From contig NZ_JBNNIX010000006.1 in NCBI RefSeq assembly GCF_050269735.1, forward strand, positions 1-64,000: a DNA stretch of 64,000 nucleotides, given 5' to 3'. Below, piece by piece: positions 7,644-16,263 of this stretch. Position numbers and translations under genes: made by a program. Every line of letters starts with the position of its first letter. Positions within the stretch are counted from its first letter, which is position 1. Below the pieces are notes generated by a model, which had not been told where the DNA came from, did no database searches, and saw nothing but the letters and a program-made list of their open reading frames with translations. Origin of the DNA: Paenisporosarcina sp050269735. Lineage in GTDB: Bacteria; Bacillota; Bacilli; Bacillales_A; Planococcaceae.

Positions 7644-8369
7644 TTAACTGTTCATTTTTTTACTTTCCTGCAACAGTTTGGATTCACCGGTTTTCTCCCA
7701 ATTCTCCACGATTTCATAAGCCTGTTGTGGTGTGTAGCCTTGGCCGACGAGTATACCCATCAAAATGAATTCCTGATAAATATGTGTGGAATTGATGCCC
7801 CTCTTTTCATCTTCGAGTGCTTCTTCCACTAGGAATTCAGTGTATCTGATCCAATCGTCAGGCGTGTTCCTATTCGTTGAACTGCCTGAACCGATATCCC
7901 TTGTTCGATTTTCGGTATAGAGGAAATTGTATTTAGAAGCATGCTTTAATTCGTCAGTAAGAATATTAAACACTAAGTCCCTATTTTGGCGATCAGGTAA
8001 GCCCTGCCGAATTATTCGATACTTCTCGACTGCCCTTAGTTCCCCGAATAATGCTTGCTGAATGCCTTCTTCATAGGAAGCTGGTTTAGTGAATTCTTCT
8101 CCTGGAGCATCCGGTACTTCCTGTCCGGTATACATTTTATACATTTGTTTGAACATCAGATTGTGACGAATCTCATCGTCACGTATGGAAGCAATGATGT
8201 CCTTGTCCTCTTGCGTTGGTGCCACCGAAATCAAATATTCATAAAACAGACTGTCTTCTTTTTCTCCCTGCACTGCTTCGGCCATTAACATCAGAGAGTT
8301 TTGCAGCGCCTGCATATCATATTTTTGCACTGCATAATAACCTGGATTATTCAAAGTGGTCCCCCTCAT
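7644..8369 (-). CDS. Ferritin-like diiron (rubrerythrin-type) protein
   Basis: 241 aa, largely helical. Two E-x-x-H metal motifs are visible, DDEIRHN (about 64-70) and TDELKHA (about 138-144), with further carboxylates in the preceding helices (EAVQGEKED, GELRAVEKY), the four-helix-bundle diiron pattern of ferritin-like proteins. It has no rubredoxin Cys4 domain, so it is not a full rubrerythrin. A C-terminal helical region after a Ser/Thr/Asn-rich linker is not assigned. Probably acts in iron or peroxide handling; the specific role is unknown. The start context (AGGGGGACC upstream in frame) leaves the N-terminus slightly uncertain. Confidence 0.82.
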   Translation of the reverse strand: MRGTTLNNPGYYAVQKYDMQALQNSLMLMAEAVQGEKEDSLFYEYLISVAPTQEDKDIIASIRDDEIRHNLMFKQMYKMYTGQEVPDAPGEEFTKPASYEEGIQQALFGELRAVEKYRIIRQGLPDRQNRDLVFNILTDELKHASKYNFLYTENRTRDIGSGSSTNRNTPDDWIRYTEFLVEEALEDEKRGINSTHIYQEFILMGILVGQGYTPQQAYEIVENWEKTGESKLLQESKKMNS

Positions 8370-8459
8370 AAGTTCATCCTTGCTATTCTATGTAAGGACC
8401 TTGGAAGTGTTAAACAAAAGCCTTCCATAACCATCTCCGAGCACCAAAATTTAGACACA

Positions 8460-8492
8460 AAAAACCCTTCCCCACGAATGGGAAAGGGTTTT
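8460..8492 (-). terminator. Terminator of the rplM-rpsI operon
   Basis: Hairpin AAACCCTTCCC (8462-8472) / GGGAAAGGGTTT (8480-8491) with a T run on the minus strand, just after rpsI. Confidence 0.9.
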
Positions 8493-8506
8493 TGAAAATC
8501 CGAAGA

Positions 8507-8899
8507 TTAACGTTTTGAGAACTGAGGTGCACGACGAGCGCCTTTAAGACCGTATTTTTTACGTTCTTTCATGCGTGCGTCACGAGTTAACAATCCTGCA
8601 GATTTCAATGCTGGACGGAAATCAGGATCTACATGAAGTAGTGCACGAGCAATACCATGACGGATTGCGCCTGCTTGACCTGTGTATCCACCACCATTAA
8701 CGTTTACATGGATATCGTAGCTTCCAACTGTTTCAGTTGCTACTAATGGTTGTTTGATGATTTCGCGTAATGTTGCGAATGGTACGTAGTCTTCTACGTC
8801 ACGTTTGTTGATTACGATTTTGCCTTCGCCCGGTACTAAACGTACGCGTGCAGTTGAGCTTTTACGACGACCTGTGCCGATATATTGAACTTGTGCCAA
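8507..8899 (-). CDS. rpsI: 30S ribosomal protein S9
   Basis: 130 aa, the standard length. The N-terminal GTGRRKSSTARVRL and C-terminal KKYGLKGARRAPQFSKR are diagnostic; the basic tail reaches the P-site tRNA in the small subunit. Second gene of rplM-rpsI, 20 nt after rplM, followed by a strong terminator. Nothing unusual seen. Confidence 0.98.
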   Translation of the reverse strand: MAQVQYIGTGRRKSSTARVRLVPGEGKIVINKRDVEDYVPFATLREIIKQPLVATETVGSYDIHVNVNGGGYTGQAGAIRHGIARALLHVDPDFRPALKSAGLLTRDARMKERKKYGLKGARRAPQFSKR

Positions 8900-8919
8900 G
8901 GTTGTATCCTCCTCTATGA

Positions 8920-9357
8920 TTATCCGCGAAGCTCATAAGCTTCTGGTTTTTGTGCTGCATGTGGATGTTCTGCTCCAGCGTATACGTGAAGTTTAGTGAA
9001 CGTTTGACGACCTAAAGAGTTTTTAGGAAGCATCCCTTTGATTGCTAATTCAAGCATTTTTGTTGGGTAGTTTGTACGCATTTGTAATGCAGTACGTTTT
9101 TTCAATCCACCAGCAAATTGTGTATGACGGTAGTAAATTTTGTCTGTTAATTTTTTACCAGTCAATTCGATTTTCTCAGCGTTGATAATGATCACGTGAT
9201 CACCTGTGTCAACGTTTGGTGTGAATGTTGGTTTGTTTTTTCCACGTAAGATAGCAGCTACTTCAGAAGCTAAACGACCAAGTGTTTGGCCTTCTGCGTC
9301 TACTACTAACCATTTACGCTCTACTTCGTGACCTTTAGCCATGAATGTTGTACGCAT
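8920..9357 (-). CDS. rplM: 50S ribosomal protein L13
   Basis: 145 aa, normal size. MRTTFMAKGHEVERKWLVVD and the GRLASEVAAILRGK and YRHTQFAGGLK segments identify L13, an early-assembly protein of the large subunit. ATG at 9357 has AGGAGGACA upstream. Transcribed from its own promoter in the gap after truA, with a leader of about 100 nt. Confidence 0.98.
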   Translation of the reverse strand: MRTTFMAKGHEVERKWLVVDAEGQTLGRLASEVAAILRGKNKPTFTPNVDTGDHVIIINAEKIELTGKKLTDKIYYRHTQFAGGLKKRTALQMRTNYPTKMLELAIKGMLPKNSLGRQTFTKLHVYAGAEHPHAAQKPEAYELRG

Positions 9358-9491
9358 GTATTTTGTCCTCCTAATTCAATCTAATCTGATTTAAAATTTT
9401 CTATATCATCATCAACAACAAGTTTCGGGGCTTATTGTGGGGTTAATGAAATACCATGTGTCATCATATAACGTATGGAACAAAAAGTCAA
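9358..9491 (-). promoter_or_regulatory. rplM promoter and leader RNA
   Basis: Minus-strand TTGACT (9486-9491) and TATGAT (9463-9468) with a 17-bp spacer give a good sigma-A promoter. The resulting leader is about 100 nt. L13 leaders in Bacilli are reported to be autoregulatory, and the length and position fit, but I did not verify a consensus secondary structure. The conserved-looking stretch CCCCACAATAAGCCCCGAAAC lies within it. Confidence 0.65.
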
Positions 9492-9523
9492 GGAATTATT
9501 TTAAAACACCTGGACGTGTTGCT

Positions 9524-10279
9524 TCATTCGGAATAAAACACAGATTCTAAGTACAAACCGTGTGCCGGCGCGGTTTTTCCAGCCTTTTTTCGATCCATTG
9601 CTGCAAGCATTTGTGCGATGTCTCCAGGTTCACGACGACCGATTCCAACTTCCCATAAATTCCCCGCAATGATGCGCACCATATTGTATAAAAAGCCGTC
9701 ACCTTCAATCACCATATGAAGTTCATCCTGCTCAGTTTCAAGCAAGTCCAAACGTCTGATTGTTCGTACTCGGTCGACGACTTCGGTGCGGGCCGAACAA
9801 AAACTCGTAAAGTCATGCGTGCCTAAAAACGCTTGAGCTGCTTCTCGCATACGCTGGATGTCCGGCTTGGTTCCAGGTATATAAACGACGTAATGACGCT
9901 TAAAAGGGCTCTCAACGTCGCCTAAACCCCATTTGTATCGATATACTTTGCCGGACGTCCCATATCGGGCATGAAAATCAGCAGAAACTTCCTCCACTGA
10001 GAGCACCCGGATATCACCTGGCAACTGAACATTCAATGCTCGTTGCCATCGATCGATAGCAAACTGCAGGTCAGTATCAAAGTGAATGACTTGTCCAGTT
10101 GCATGAACTCCGGCATCAGTACGTCCACTTGCCACAACTCGAACGGCTGAACCTTTATGCATTTTTGTGAGCACACGTTCCAATTCAAGTTGGACAGTTC
10201 GTGCATTGGGCTGTACCTGATAACCGGCAAATCCATATCCGTCATACGTAATAATTGCTTTTAAGCGTTTCAATGTCAT
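9524..10279 (-). CDS. truA: tRNA pseudouridine(38-40) synthase TruA
   Basis: 251 aa. Motif GRTDAGVHA (about residues 52-60) contains the catalytic Asp; N-terminal ITYDGYGFAGYQVQ and C-terminal FLYNMVRIIAGNLWEVG are family hallmarks. Isomerises uridines 38-40 in the anticodon stem-loop. ATG at 10279 follows GGAGGGAAA. Last gene of the ecfA1-ecfA2-ecfT-truA operon, 13 nt after ecfT; the same order is found in B. subtilis. Confidence 0.97.
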   Translation of the reverse strand: MTLKRLKAIITYDGYGFAGYQVQPNARTVQLELERVLTKMHKGSAVRVVASGRTDAGVHATGQVIHFDTDLQFAIDRWQRALNVQLPGDIRVLSVEEVSADFHARYGTSGKVYRYKWGLGDVESPFKRHYVVYIPGTKPDIQRMREAAQAFLGTHDFTSFCSARTEVVDRVRTIRRLDLLETEQDELHMVIEGDGFLYNMVRIIAGNLWEVGIGRREPGDIAQMLAAMDRKKAGKTAPAHGLYLESVFYSE

Positions 10280-10292
10280 TTTCCCTCCAGTT

Positions 10293-11090
10293 TTACGATC
10301 GTAGCCACCACAAAAGTAGAGCTAAAATCCCTAAGGTTACGATGACCAAACTGTCTCGCCAATCCCATTTCAATTGACGGTATCGTGTACGTCCTTCTCC
10401 ACCACGGTAACCACGTACTTCCATCGCTACAGCCAAATCCTCTGCACGTTTAAACGCACTGACAAACAATGGGATGAGTAACGGAACGACGGCTTTGATA
10501 CGTTCTTTGATAGAGCCTGTACTAATATCGGAACCACGGGCCATCTGTGCTTTTAAAATTTTATCGGTTTCATCCATCAAGGTTGGAATAAAGCGTAACG
10601 AAATCGACATCATCAATGCGAGTTCATGCACGGGCAATTTAAACCGCTTAAATGGATTCAACAAAACTTCCATTCCATCTGTAATCGAAATTGGCGAAGT
10701 AGTCAGTGTCAAAATGGATGTAACAAACACAAGCACCAAAAATCGAATAGAAATGAAAATACCTTGTCTCAAACCTTCTTCATATACTTCGATAAACTGC
10801 CATTTCCACAATAAATCGCCATCTTTTGTAAAGAAAATATGCAATAAGAAAGTGAAGATGAGTAAAAACATAATCGGTTTTAACCCATTGATTAAGAAAT
10901 ATAACCGAATACGGGATAGCAAAATGGTTACTAATGTGAACGCTAGAATGACAGCATATGTCACTGCATTGTTTGCTAAAAAGACAATCGCAATAAACAA
11001 AAAGACAAAGACCAGTTTTGAACGAGGATCTAACTTATGAACAAACGAATCCCCTGGAATATACCGGCCGAATATCATTTTCTCCATCAT
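10293..11090 (-). CDS. ecfT: ECF transporter transmembrane component EcfT
   Basis: 265 aa with several membrane helices. The coupling helices carry the EcfT-type A-R-G motifs: QMARGSDISTG (about 182-192) and AMEVRGYRGGEGRTRY (about 221-236), which contact the two ATPases. Links exchangeable substrate-binding S components to EcfA1/A2 for vitamin and micronutrient uptake. Its ATG overlaps the ecfA2 stop by 4 nt (ATGA). No S component is encoded nearby, so this is the shared group II module. Confidence 0.95.
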   Translation of the reverse strand: MMEKMIFGRYIPGDSFVHKLDPRSKLVFVFLFIAIVFLANNAVTYAVILAFTLVTILLSRIRLYFLINGLKPIMFLLIFTFLLHIFFTKDGDLLWKWQFIEVYEEGLRQGIFISIRFLVLVFVTSILTLTTSPISITDGMEVLLNPFKRFKLPVHELALMMSISLRFIPTLMDETDKILKAQMARGSDISTGSIKERIKAVVPLLIPLFVSAFKRAEDLAVAMEVRGYRGGEGRTRYRQLKWDWRDSLVIVTLGILALLLWWLRS

Positions 11091-11959
11091 AAGGAATCAC
11101 GCTCCCCTCGGACAGTGCGACTTAATTCCAAAGCCAACTGTTCCTCGGTCAAGCAGAGTCTGTCAAGTGGATACCCAAGTTGAGCCTCCACTTTGCGCTG
11201 AAAACGCACAACCCGTGGTGCAGCTAAACGATATTCAGCAAGTCTCTCTTCATTGCCAAAAATATCGATTGGATTTCCGCTAAGAACACATCGCCCATCA
11301 TGCATGATGGCTACTCGATCTGCGTAGCGCGCAGCATCTTCCATGGAATGCGTTACCAACACCGTGGTCAATCCTTTTTCCACATGAAGTTGATGGAACA
11401 AATCCATAATTTCTTGGCGTCCACGTGGATCCAGACCGGCTGTAGGCTCATCCAAGACCAATACGCTTGGTTCCATCGCCAAAACTCCGGCAATGGCCAC
11501 TCTACGCATTTGACCACCCGACAAATCGAACGGTGATTTCTCCAGTACTTCTTCAGGCAAACCGAGTTGATCAGCTAAAACACGTGCCCGTCGTTCTGCC
11601 TCTTCTCTAGAAACGCCAAAATTTAATGGACCAAACATGATATCTTTCAATACCGTTTCATCAAACAGTTGATGTTCGGGAAATTGAAAAACAATGCCAA
11701 TTTGCTGACGGACCGGTTTTAAATTCTTCGCTTTCTTACCCGCCACAATGGTCAAGTCGCCAAGCTTCACTATCCCCTCTGAGGGTTTTAATAATCCATT
11801 AAGGTGTTGCAGTAAAGTCGACTTCCCTGAACCTGTATGTCCGATAATCGCCTGGTAGGTACCAGATTGAATGTGTAAATCCACATCGAACAATGCACGC
11901 TTTTCAAAAGGTGTGCCTTTGGCGTACGCATACCCTACTTGTTGAAGTTGGATGTCCAT
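11087..11959 (-). CDS. ecfA2: ECF transporter ATPase EcfA2
   Basis: 290 aa ABC ATPase. Walker A GHTGSGKST (about 39-47), Q-loop VFQFPEHQLF, signature LSGGQMRRVAIAG (about 146) and Walker B VLVLDEPTAGLD are all intact. Forms a heterodimer with EcfA1 to drive EcfT. Its start lies 25 nt inside the 3' end of ecfA1, implying coupled translation and balanced stoichiometry. Confidence 0.96.
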   Translation of the reverse strand: MDIQLQQVGYAYAKGTPFEKRALFDVDLHIQSGTYQAIIGHTGSGKSTLLQHLNGLLKPSEGIVKLGDLTIVAGKKAKNLKPVRQQIGIVFQFPEHQLFDETVLKDIMFGPLNFGVSREEAERRARVLADQLGLPEEVLEKSPFDLSGGQMRRVAIAGVLAMEPSVLVLDEPTAGLDPRGRQEIMDLFHQLHVEKGLTTVLVTHSMEDAARYADRVAIMHDGRCVLSGNPIDIFGNEERLAEYRLAAPRVVRFQRKVEAQLGYPLDRLCLTEEQLALELSRTVRGERDSL

Positions 11960-12780
11960 ACATCATTCACCAACTCTTCTTCTGACATGTGTTCGCTATT
12001 TAACGCTAATCCATTGGCTCGCAAAAGATTGCCCATCTTCATGGCAAAAGGTAGATCCAAACCAAGTGCCACTAGTTCCTCTCCACGCGAAAAAATCTCT
12101 TGTGGTGTACCTTCCGCATACTTATGTCCGTTGTTCATGACAAATATGCGATCGGCTAGCAAGGCTTCCTCGAGATCATGAGTAATGGATAAGACGGTTA
12201 AATGCGTTTCTTCACGTAATCTGCGGACGGTCGATAAAACTTCTTCACGACCTTGAGGATCGAGCATGGAAGTCGCTTCGTCCAAGATTAAAATTCGTGG
12301 TTTTAAAGCCAATGCACCCGCAATGGCTACTCGTTGTTTCTGTCCCCCGGATAAATGATGAGGTTCACTATTTAAAAACTTTTCCATTTTCACCTGAGCC
12401 AGTGACTCATGTACGCGTACAACCATATCTTTAAACGGAACTCCGTTATTTTCCAAAGCAAAAGCGACATCGTCCTGGACGGTAGCTCCGACAAACTGAT
12501 TGTCTGGATTTTGAAATACCATGCCCATTTGTGAACGAATCTCCCATAAATTATCTTCATTCAGCGTTTCACCAAGAACACGTACTTCCCCCGATTGAGG
12601 AAACAACAGTCCATTCATGAGCTTCGCCATTGTGGACTTACCAGAACCATTATGACCAACGATTGCAATCCACTCTCCATCGTTGACAGAAAAAGAAATG
12701 CCTTCTACGGCTTTACGCGCATCCTTTTCTTCTGGTGAATATGTATAGGTGACGTCTTGTAGTGATAATATTTCTGTCAT
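11935..12780 (-). CDS. ecfA1: ECF transporter ATPase EcfA1
   Basis: 281 aa ABC ATPase. Walker A GHNGSGKST (about 43-51), Q-loop VFQNPDNQFVGATV, signature LSGGQKQRVAIAG and Walker B ILILDEATSMLD are present. The NPDNQFVG segment is characteristic of EcfA1. First gene of the ecf-truA operon; GGAGG sits about 10 nt before ATG. Upstream is a gene-free interval with the structured element at 12931-13014. Confidence 0.96.
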   Translation of the reverse strand: MTEILSLQDVTYTYSPEEKDARKAVEGISFSVNDGEWIAIVGHNGSGKSTMAKLMNGLLFPQSGEVRVLGETLNEDNLWEIRSQMGMVFQNPDNQFVGATVQDDVAFALENNGVPFKDMVVRVHESLAQVKMEKFLNSEPHHLSGGQKQRVAIAGALALKPRILILDEATSMLDPQGREEVLSTVRRLREETHLTVLSITHDLEEALLADRIFVMNNGHKYAEGTPQEIFSRGEELVALGLDLPFAMKMGNLLRANGLALNSEHMSEEELVNDVWTSNFNK

Positions 12781-13100
12781 CTGAATATGACCTCCTCAAA
12801 CTCAGCTCGAACTCAACTCATTCTCATCAATACCTATTTTACGTTATTTAAAAATTAGTTTGAACAAGCACACAGTCACTTCTTCAACCGATATCCGAAT
12901 AATGAATATTTTATCTCAGTGAAATAAAAAAGCGCGCACCTCATTCAGAGAAATGCGCTCTTCTATATCTTTTTCGTATTCGGTTGCTCAGACCGTCTAC
13001 GTGAATGAGGTGCGTAGAGCTAGACGAGACGCTACCAAAAGGTCCGCTCATCGTAACGCTCTGCTTTTCATTATGTCGTATAAATCTTTTCTTTTAAAAA
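12781..13100 (-). other. Gene-free interval with structured inverted-repeat element
   Basis: No credible gene. A perfect 13-bp inverted repeat, CGCACCTCATTCA (12935-12947) and TGAATGAGGTGCG (13002-13014), is separated by 54 nt. An alternative 5-bp GC stem (12934-12938 / 12954-12958) followed on the minus strand by a T6 run would use the same bases, so the two structures exclude each other. A weak TTTAAA-17-CATAAT promoter-like pair lies upstream at about 13070-13098. It could be a leader attenuator for ecfA1, a roughly 130-nt RNA, or a dispersed repeat. No T-box or known riboswitch motif seen. Confidence 0.45.
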
Positions 13101-13133
13101 GAAGAGGGCGGCTACTAACCTAGAACCCTCTTC
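13101..13133 (-). terminator. Terminator of the S10-spc-alpha cluster after rplQ
   Basis: Stem GAAGAGGG (13101-13108) / CCCTCTTC (13126-13133) followed on the minus strand by TTTTT. It closes the long ribosomal-protein cluster. Confidence 0.85.
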
Positions 13134-13145
13134 GAATTGTGATGA

Positions 13146-13526
13146 TTAAACTAATTCAATCACTACAACAGGTGCTCCGTCTCCACGACGAGGTCCCATT
13201 TTCATAATACGTGTGTATCCGCCTTGACGATCAGCGTAGCGTGGTGCTACATCATCAAACAATTTTTGCAAAGCATAAACTGTTGATTCAGTGCCTTCTT
13301 CATCAGTAGCAGTCACTAGTTCACGACGAATATAAGATGCAGCTTGACGGCGTGCATGCAAATCTCCACGTTTACCTAATGTAATCATTTTTTCAACAAC
13401 TGAACGAAGTTCTTTCGCACGAGCTTCTGTCGTTTGAATGCGTTCGTTGATAATCAAATCAGTTGTTAAGTCACGTAACATCGCTTTACGTTGAGAACTT
13501 GTACGACCAAGTTTTCTGTAACCCAT
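13146..13526 (-). CDS. rplQ: 50S ribosomal protein L17
   Basis: 126 aa. MGYRKLGRTSSQRKAMLRDL at the start and the closing GAPVVVIELV are typical of bacterial L17 near the exit tunnel of the large subunit. Last gene of the alpha operon, 51 nt after rpoA, followed by a terminator. Confidence 0.98.
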   Translation of the reverse strand: MGYRKLGRTSSQRKAMLRDLTTDLIINERIQTTEARAKELRSVVEKMITLGKRGDLHARRQAASYIRRELVTATDEEGTESTVYALQKLFDDVAPRYADRQGGYTRIMKMGPRRGDGAPVVVIELV

Positions 13527-13577
13527 AGATGTTTACCTCCTTTGTTGAATATTAATCTGTTATATCAAAAAAGTCGC

Positions 13578-14522
13578 TTAGTCTTCTTTGCGTAATCCTA
13601 AGCCAAGCTCTTCTAACTTCGCTTTTACTTCTTCTAATGATTTACGTCCAAGGTTACGTACTTTCATCATGTCGTCTTCTGACTTGTTAGCTAACTCAAG
13701 TACCGTGTTGATACCAGCGCGCTTCAAGCAGTTATAAGAACGAACAGAAAGATCAAGTTCTTCGATAGTCATCTCCAACACTTTTTCTTTTTGGTCTTCT
13801 TCTTTTTCGACCATGATTTCAGCAGTTTTTGCCTCATCAGTCATACCAACGAAGATATTCAAATGCTCAGTTAAAATTTTCGCGCCAAGCGAAATCGCCT
13901 CTTTAGGACCGATGCTGCCATCTGTCCACACATCAAGAGAGAGTTTATCGAAATTAGTCATTTGACCAACACGAGTATTTTCTACTTGGAAATTGACGCG
14001 TGAAACTGGAGTATATATAGAGTCGATTGGGATCACGCCGATAGGAAGATCCTCACGTTTGTTTTGATCAGCAGGAGTGTAACCGCGGCCGCGTTGTGCA
14101 TACATACGCATACGCAAATGACCATTTTTACCGATTGTTGCAATATAGAGATCAGGATTTAAAATTTCTACATCACTGTCATGTGTAATGTCAGCAGCTG
14201 TAACCGTTCCATCACCTTTAACATCAATCTCAATGACTTTTTCTTCGTCAGAGTAGATTTTAAGAGCTAGTTTCTTCACATTCATAATAACTGAAGCGAC
14301 ATCTTCAACAACGCCCTCAATAGTAGAGAACTCATGAAGCACACCATCAATTTGAATAGAAGTTACAGCAGCCCCTGGTAAAGAAGACAAAAGGATACGA
14401 CGTAGTGAATTACCTAATGTGTTTCCATATCCACGCTCAAGCGGTTCTACAACAAACTTGCCAAATTTGGCACCTTCGCTGATCTCAACCGTTTCAATCT
14501 TTGGTTTTTCAATTTCGATCAT
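13578..14522 (-). CDS. rpoA: RNA polymerase alpha subunit
   Basis: 314 aa. N-terminal dimerisation domain with LERGYGNTLGNSLRRILLSSLPG (about 28-50) and a C-terminal domain (about 245-314) with LDLSVRSYNCLKRAGI and the NLGRKSLEEV helix-hairpin-helix that contacts UP elements and activators. Standard size. Lies between rpsK and rplQ, as usual for the alpha operon. Confidence 0.98.
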   Translation of the reverse strand: MIEIEKPKIETVEISEGAKFGKFVVEPLERGYGNTLGNSLRRILLSSLPGAAVTSIQIDGVLHEFSTIEGVVEDVASVIMNVKKLALKIYSDEEKVIEIDVKGDGTVTAADITHDSDVEILNPDLYIATIGKNGHLRMRMYAQRGRGYTPADQNKREDLPIGVIPIDSIYTPVSRVNFQVENTRVGQMTNFDKLSLDVWTDGSIGPKEAISLGAKILTEHLNIFVGMTDEAKTAEIMVEKEEDQKEKVLEMTIEELDLSVRSYNCLKRAGINTVLELANKSEDDMMKVRNLGRKSLEEVKAKLEELGLGLRKED

Positions 14523-14666
14523 TCAAATATACCCTCCTTCAAAACATCGAATGTATAGGTTCGTTCCATCAGAAATCGATAGGTACTAAGACTTATCGGT
14601 GATTGCACAACTCAGTTTGTACAAGAAATGATGTTCTCAATCAATTAATTAATTGAGGCGCACCTA

Positions 14667-15056
14667 TTACACGCGACGACGTTTTGGTGGTCGGCAACCG
14701 TTATGAGGAACTGGAGTTACATCTTTAATAGCTGTAACATCTAGACCAGCAGCTTGAAGTGCACGAATTGCAGCTTCACGACCAGCACCAGGACCTTTTA
14801 CCGTTACTTCTAACGTCTTAAGACCGTGTTCCACAGAAGCTTTCGCCGCTGCTTCAGCAGCCATTTGCGCAGCAAACGGAGTTGATTTACGTGAACCTTT
14901 GAAACCAAGTGAACCAGCACTTGACCAAGATACCGCATTTCCTTGCATATCTGTAATCGTTACAATTGTATTGTTAAATGTAGAGCGGATGTGAGCAATA
15001 CCGGATTCGATATTCTTTTTCACACGACGCTTACGTGTTTGTTGTTTACGTGCCAT
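14667..15056 (-). CDS. rpsK: 30S ribosomal protein S11
   Basis: 129 aa. HIRSTFNNTIVTITDMQGN and the C-terminal VTPVPHNGCRPPKRRRV are diagnostic for this platform protein. It is 25 nt after rpsM. A 144-nt spacer separates it from rpoA. Confidence 0.98.
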   Translation of the reverse strand: MARKQQTRKRRVKKNIESGIAHIRSTFNNTIVTITDMQGNAVSWSSAGSLGFKGSRKSTPFAAQMAAEAAAKASVEHGLKTLEVTVKGPGAGREAAIRALQAAGLDVTAIKDVTPVPHNGCRPPKRRRV

Positions 15057-15081
15057 GTTAGGAAGAAACCTCCTTTACCGA

Positions 15082-15447
15082 TTATTTTTTCTTGTTAGCA
15101 ACAGTTTTACGAGGACCTTTACGCGTACGCGCATTGTTCTTCGTATTTTGACCGCGAACAGGTAAACCTCTACGATGACGGATACCACGGAATGAACCGA
15201 TTTCCATCAAGCGTTTAATGTTTAATGATACTTCACGGCGAAGGTCACCTTCTACCTTGAAAGCACCGATTGATTCACGAATTTTGTTCAATTCGTCTTC
15301 TGTAAGATCACGCACGCGTGCATCTTCAGCAACTCCTGCAGAAGCTAAAACTTTTTGTGCAGTTGTTTTACCAATCCCGAAAATATATGTTAATGAAATA
15401 ACAACGCGTTTATCGCGCGGAATGTCAACACCAGCAATACGAGCCAT
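15082..15447 (-). CDS. rpsM: 30S ribosomal protein S13
   Basis: 121 aa. MARIAGVDIPRDKRVVISL, the helix-two-turn-helix around YIFGIGKTTAQKVL and the basic tail GQNTKNNARTRKGPRK identify S13, which contacts the head, 50S bridge and tRNA. Located between rpmJ and rpsK. Confidence 0.98.
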   Translation of the reverse strand: MARIAGVDIPRDKRVVISLTYIFGIGKTTAQKVLASAGVAEDARVRDLTEDELNKIRESIGAFKVEGDLRREVSLNIKRLMEIGSFRGIRHRRGLPVRGQNTKNNARTRKGPRKTVANKKK

Positions 15448-15470
15448 GTGTGTCGTGCACCTCCTTCAAA

Positions 15471-15584
15471 TTAGCCTTGTTTTTGTTTATGTTTAGGATT
15501 TTCACAGATTACCATTACTTTACCGCGTCGGCGAATAACTTTACATTTTTCGCAGATCGGTTTCACAGATGGTCTCACTTTCAT
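15471..15584 (-). CDS. rpmJ: 50S ribosomal protein L36 (zinc-binding)
   Basis: A 37-aa gene. The product starts [23 protein letters not shown] (shown here only to the motif) and ends HKQKQG. Three Cys and one His (C11, C14, C27, H32) form the zinc ribbon of the C+ type of L36. It lies between infA and rpsM with AGGAGG upstream, the conserved position. Confidence 0.97.
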
Positions 15585-15621
15585 CTAACCCAACCTCCTT
15601 AGTGGTCCGGAGTGCAAAAGA

Positions 15622-15840
15622 TTATTTAAAACGGTATGTGATACGACCGCGAGTTAAATCGTAAGGAGAAAGTTCAATTGTGACTTTATCTCCAGGCAGG
15701 ATGCGGATAAAGTGCATACGGATTTTGCCCGAAACATGCGCAAGAATCGTATGACCGTTTTCCAATTCTACCTTAAACATCGCGTTTGGCAAAGTCTCAA
15801 CAACTGTACCTTCGACTTCAATTACATCGTCTTTCGCCAT
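15622..15840 (-). CDS. infA: Translation initiation factor IF-1
   Basis: 72 aa, the exact usual length. The OB-fold is evident from VIEVEGTVVETLPNAMFKVEL and HVSGKIRMHFIRILPGDKV. ATG at 15838-15840 follows GGGAGACAGG. A TTG immediately upstream would add one residue and is less likely. The gene map, which normally precedes infA, is missing from the adk-infA interval. Confidence 0.97.
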   Translation of the reverse strand: MAKDDVIEVEGTVVETLPNAMFKVELENGHTILAHVSGKIRMHFIRILPGDKVTIELSPYDLTRGRITYRFK

Positions 15841-16263
15841 CAACCCTGTCTCCCTTCTGTATAAAAAATCAGGTTCTCATCATCAAATCAAACGGAATGT
15901 TCCGCAAATCGAAATCCAAGAAGGATTCTTTTCGTTTCAACATATGTTTGTTTTGCATGAGAGATGTTCGAAAGACACTCGTCAGGCTTCGCTTCTGGCA
16001 ACCTACGGAGTAGACTGACCCGGGTGAACCTTGTCTCCCTCATGTAAACACGACCGCTCGGAATGCCTTGGATGAGTTCCACCATATCCGTTACACAGAT
16101 GCTTCCACGAAACCCATTATACCTTGTCGGAAACAGAAATGCACGAAAGGACAAAGGGATCCTCTTAGACGCAACATTTACTATTTCGTTCTTTCGTATA
16201 TCGGGCATAATTTGCTTTTGCAGCTCTAGAAATTAAATTCCGTTTACAAGCGTGCCGCTAGGT
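15841..16263 (-). other. Gene-free adk-infA interval (map absent)
   Basis: In B. subtilis adk is followed by map, a KOW-domain gene and infA; here 423 bp separate adk and infA. The only sizeable minus-strand frame (15888-16208) matches no family I know. Part of it (IPSGRVYMRE) faintly resembles the start of the KOW protein, so a decayed remnant is possible. A perfect TATAAT (16116-16121) could be a -10 for infA but no convincing -35 is seen at 16-18 bp. Confidence 0.5.

Noticed and set aside
10474..11040. A 188-codon plus-strand ORF antisense to ecfT
   Set aside because: Shadow of a membrane protein gene; composition and lack of start signals argue against coding.
12931..13098. T-box or known riboswitch before ecfA1
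   Set aside because: The T-box sequence (GTGGAACC-like) and other consensus cores are absent; only unassigned structure is visible.
15888..16208. A 106-codon minus-strand ORF between adk and infA
   Set aside because: No clear ribosome binding site and no recognisable domain; kept only as a possible remnant in the spacer entry.
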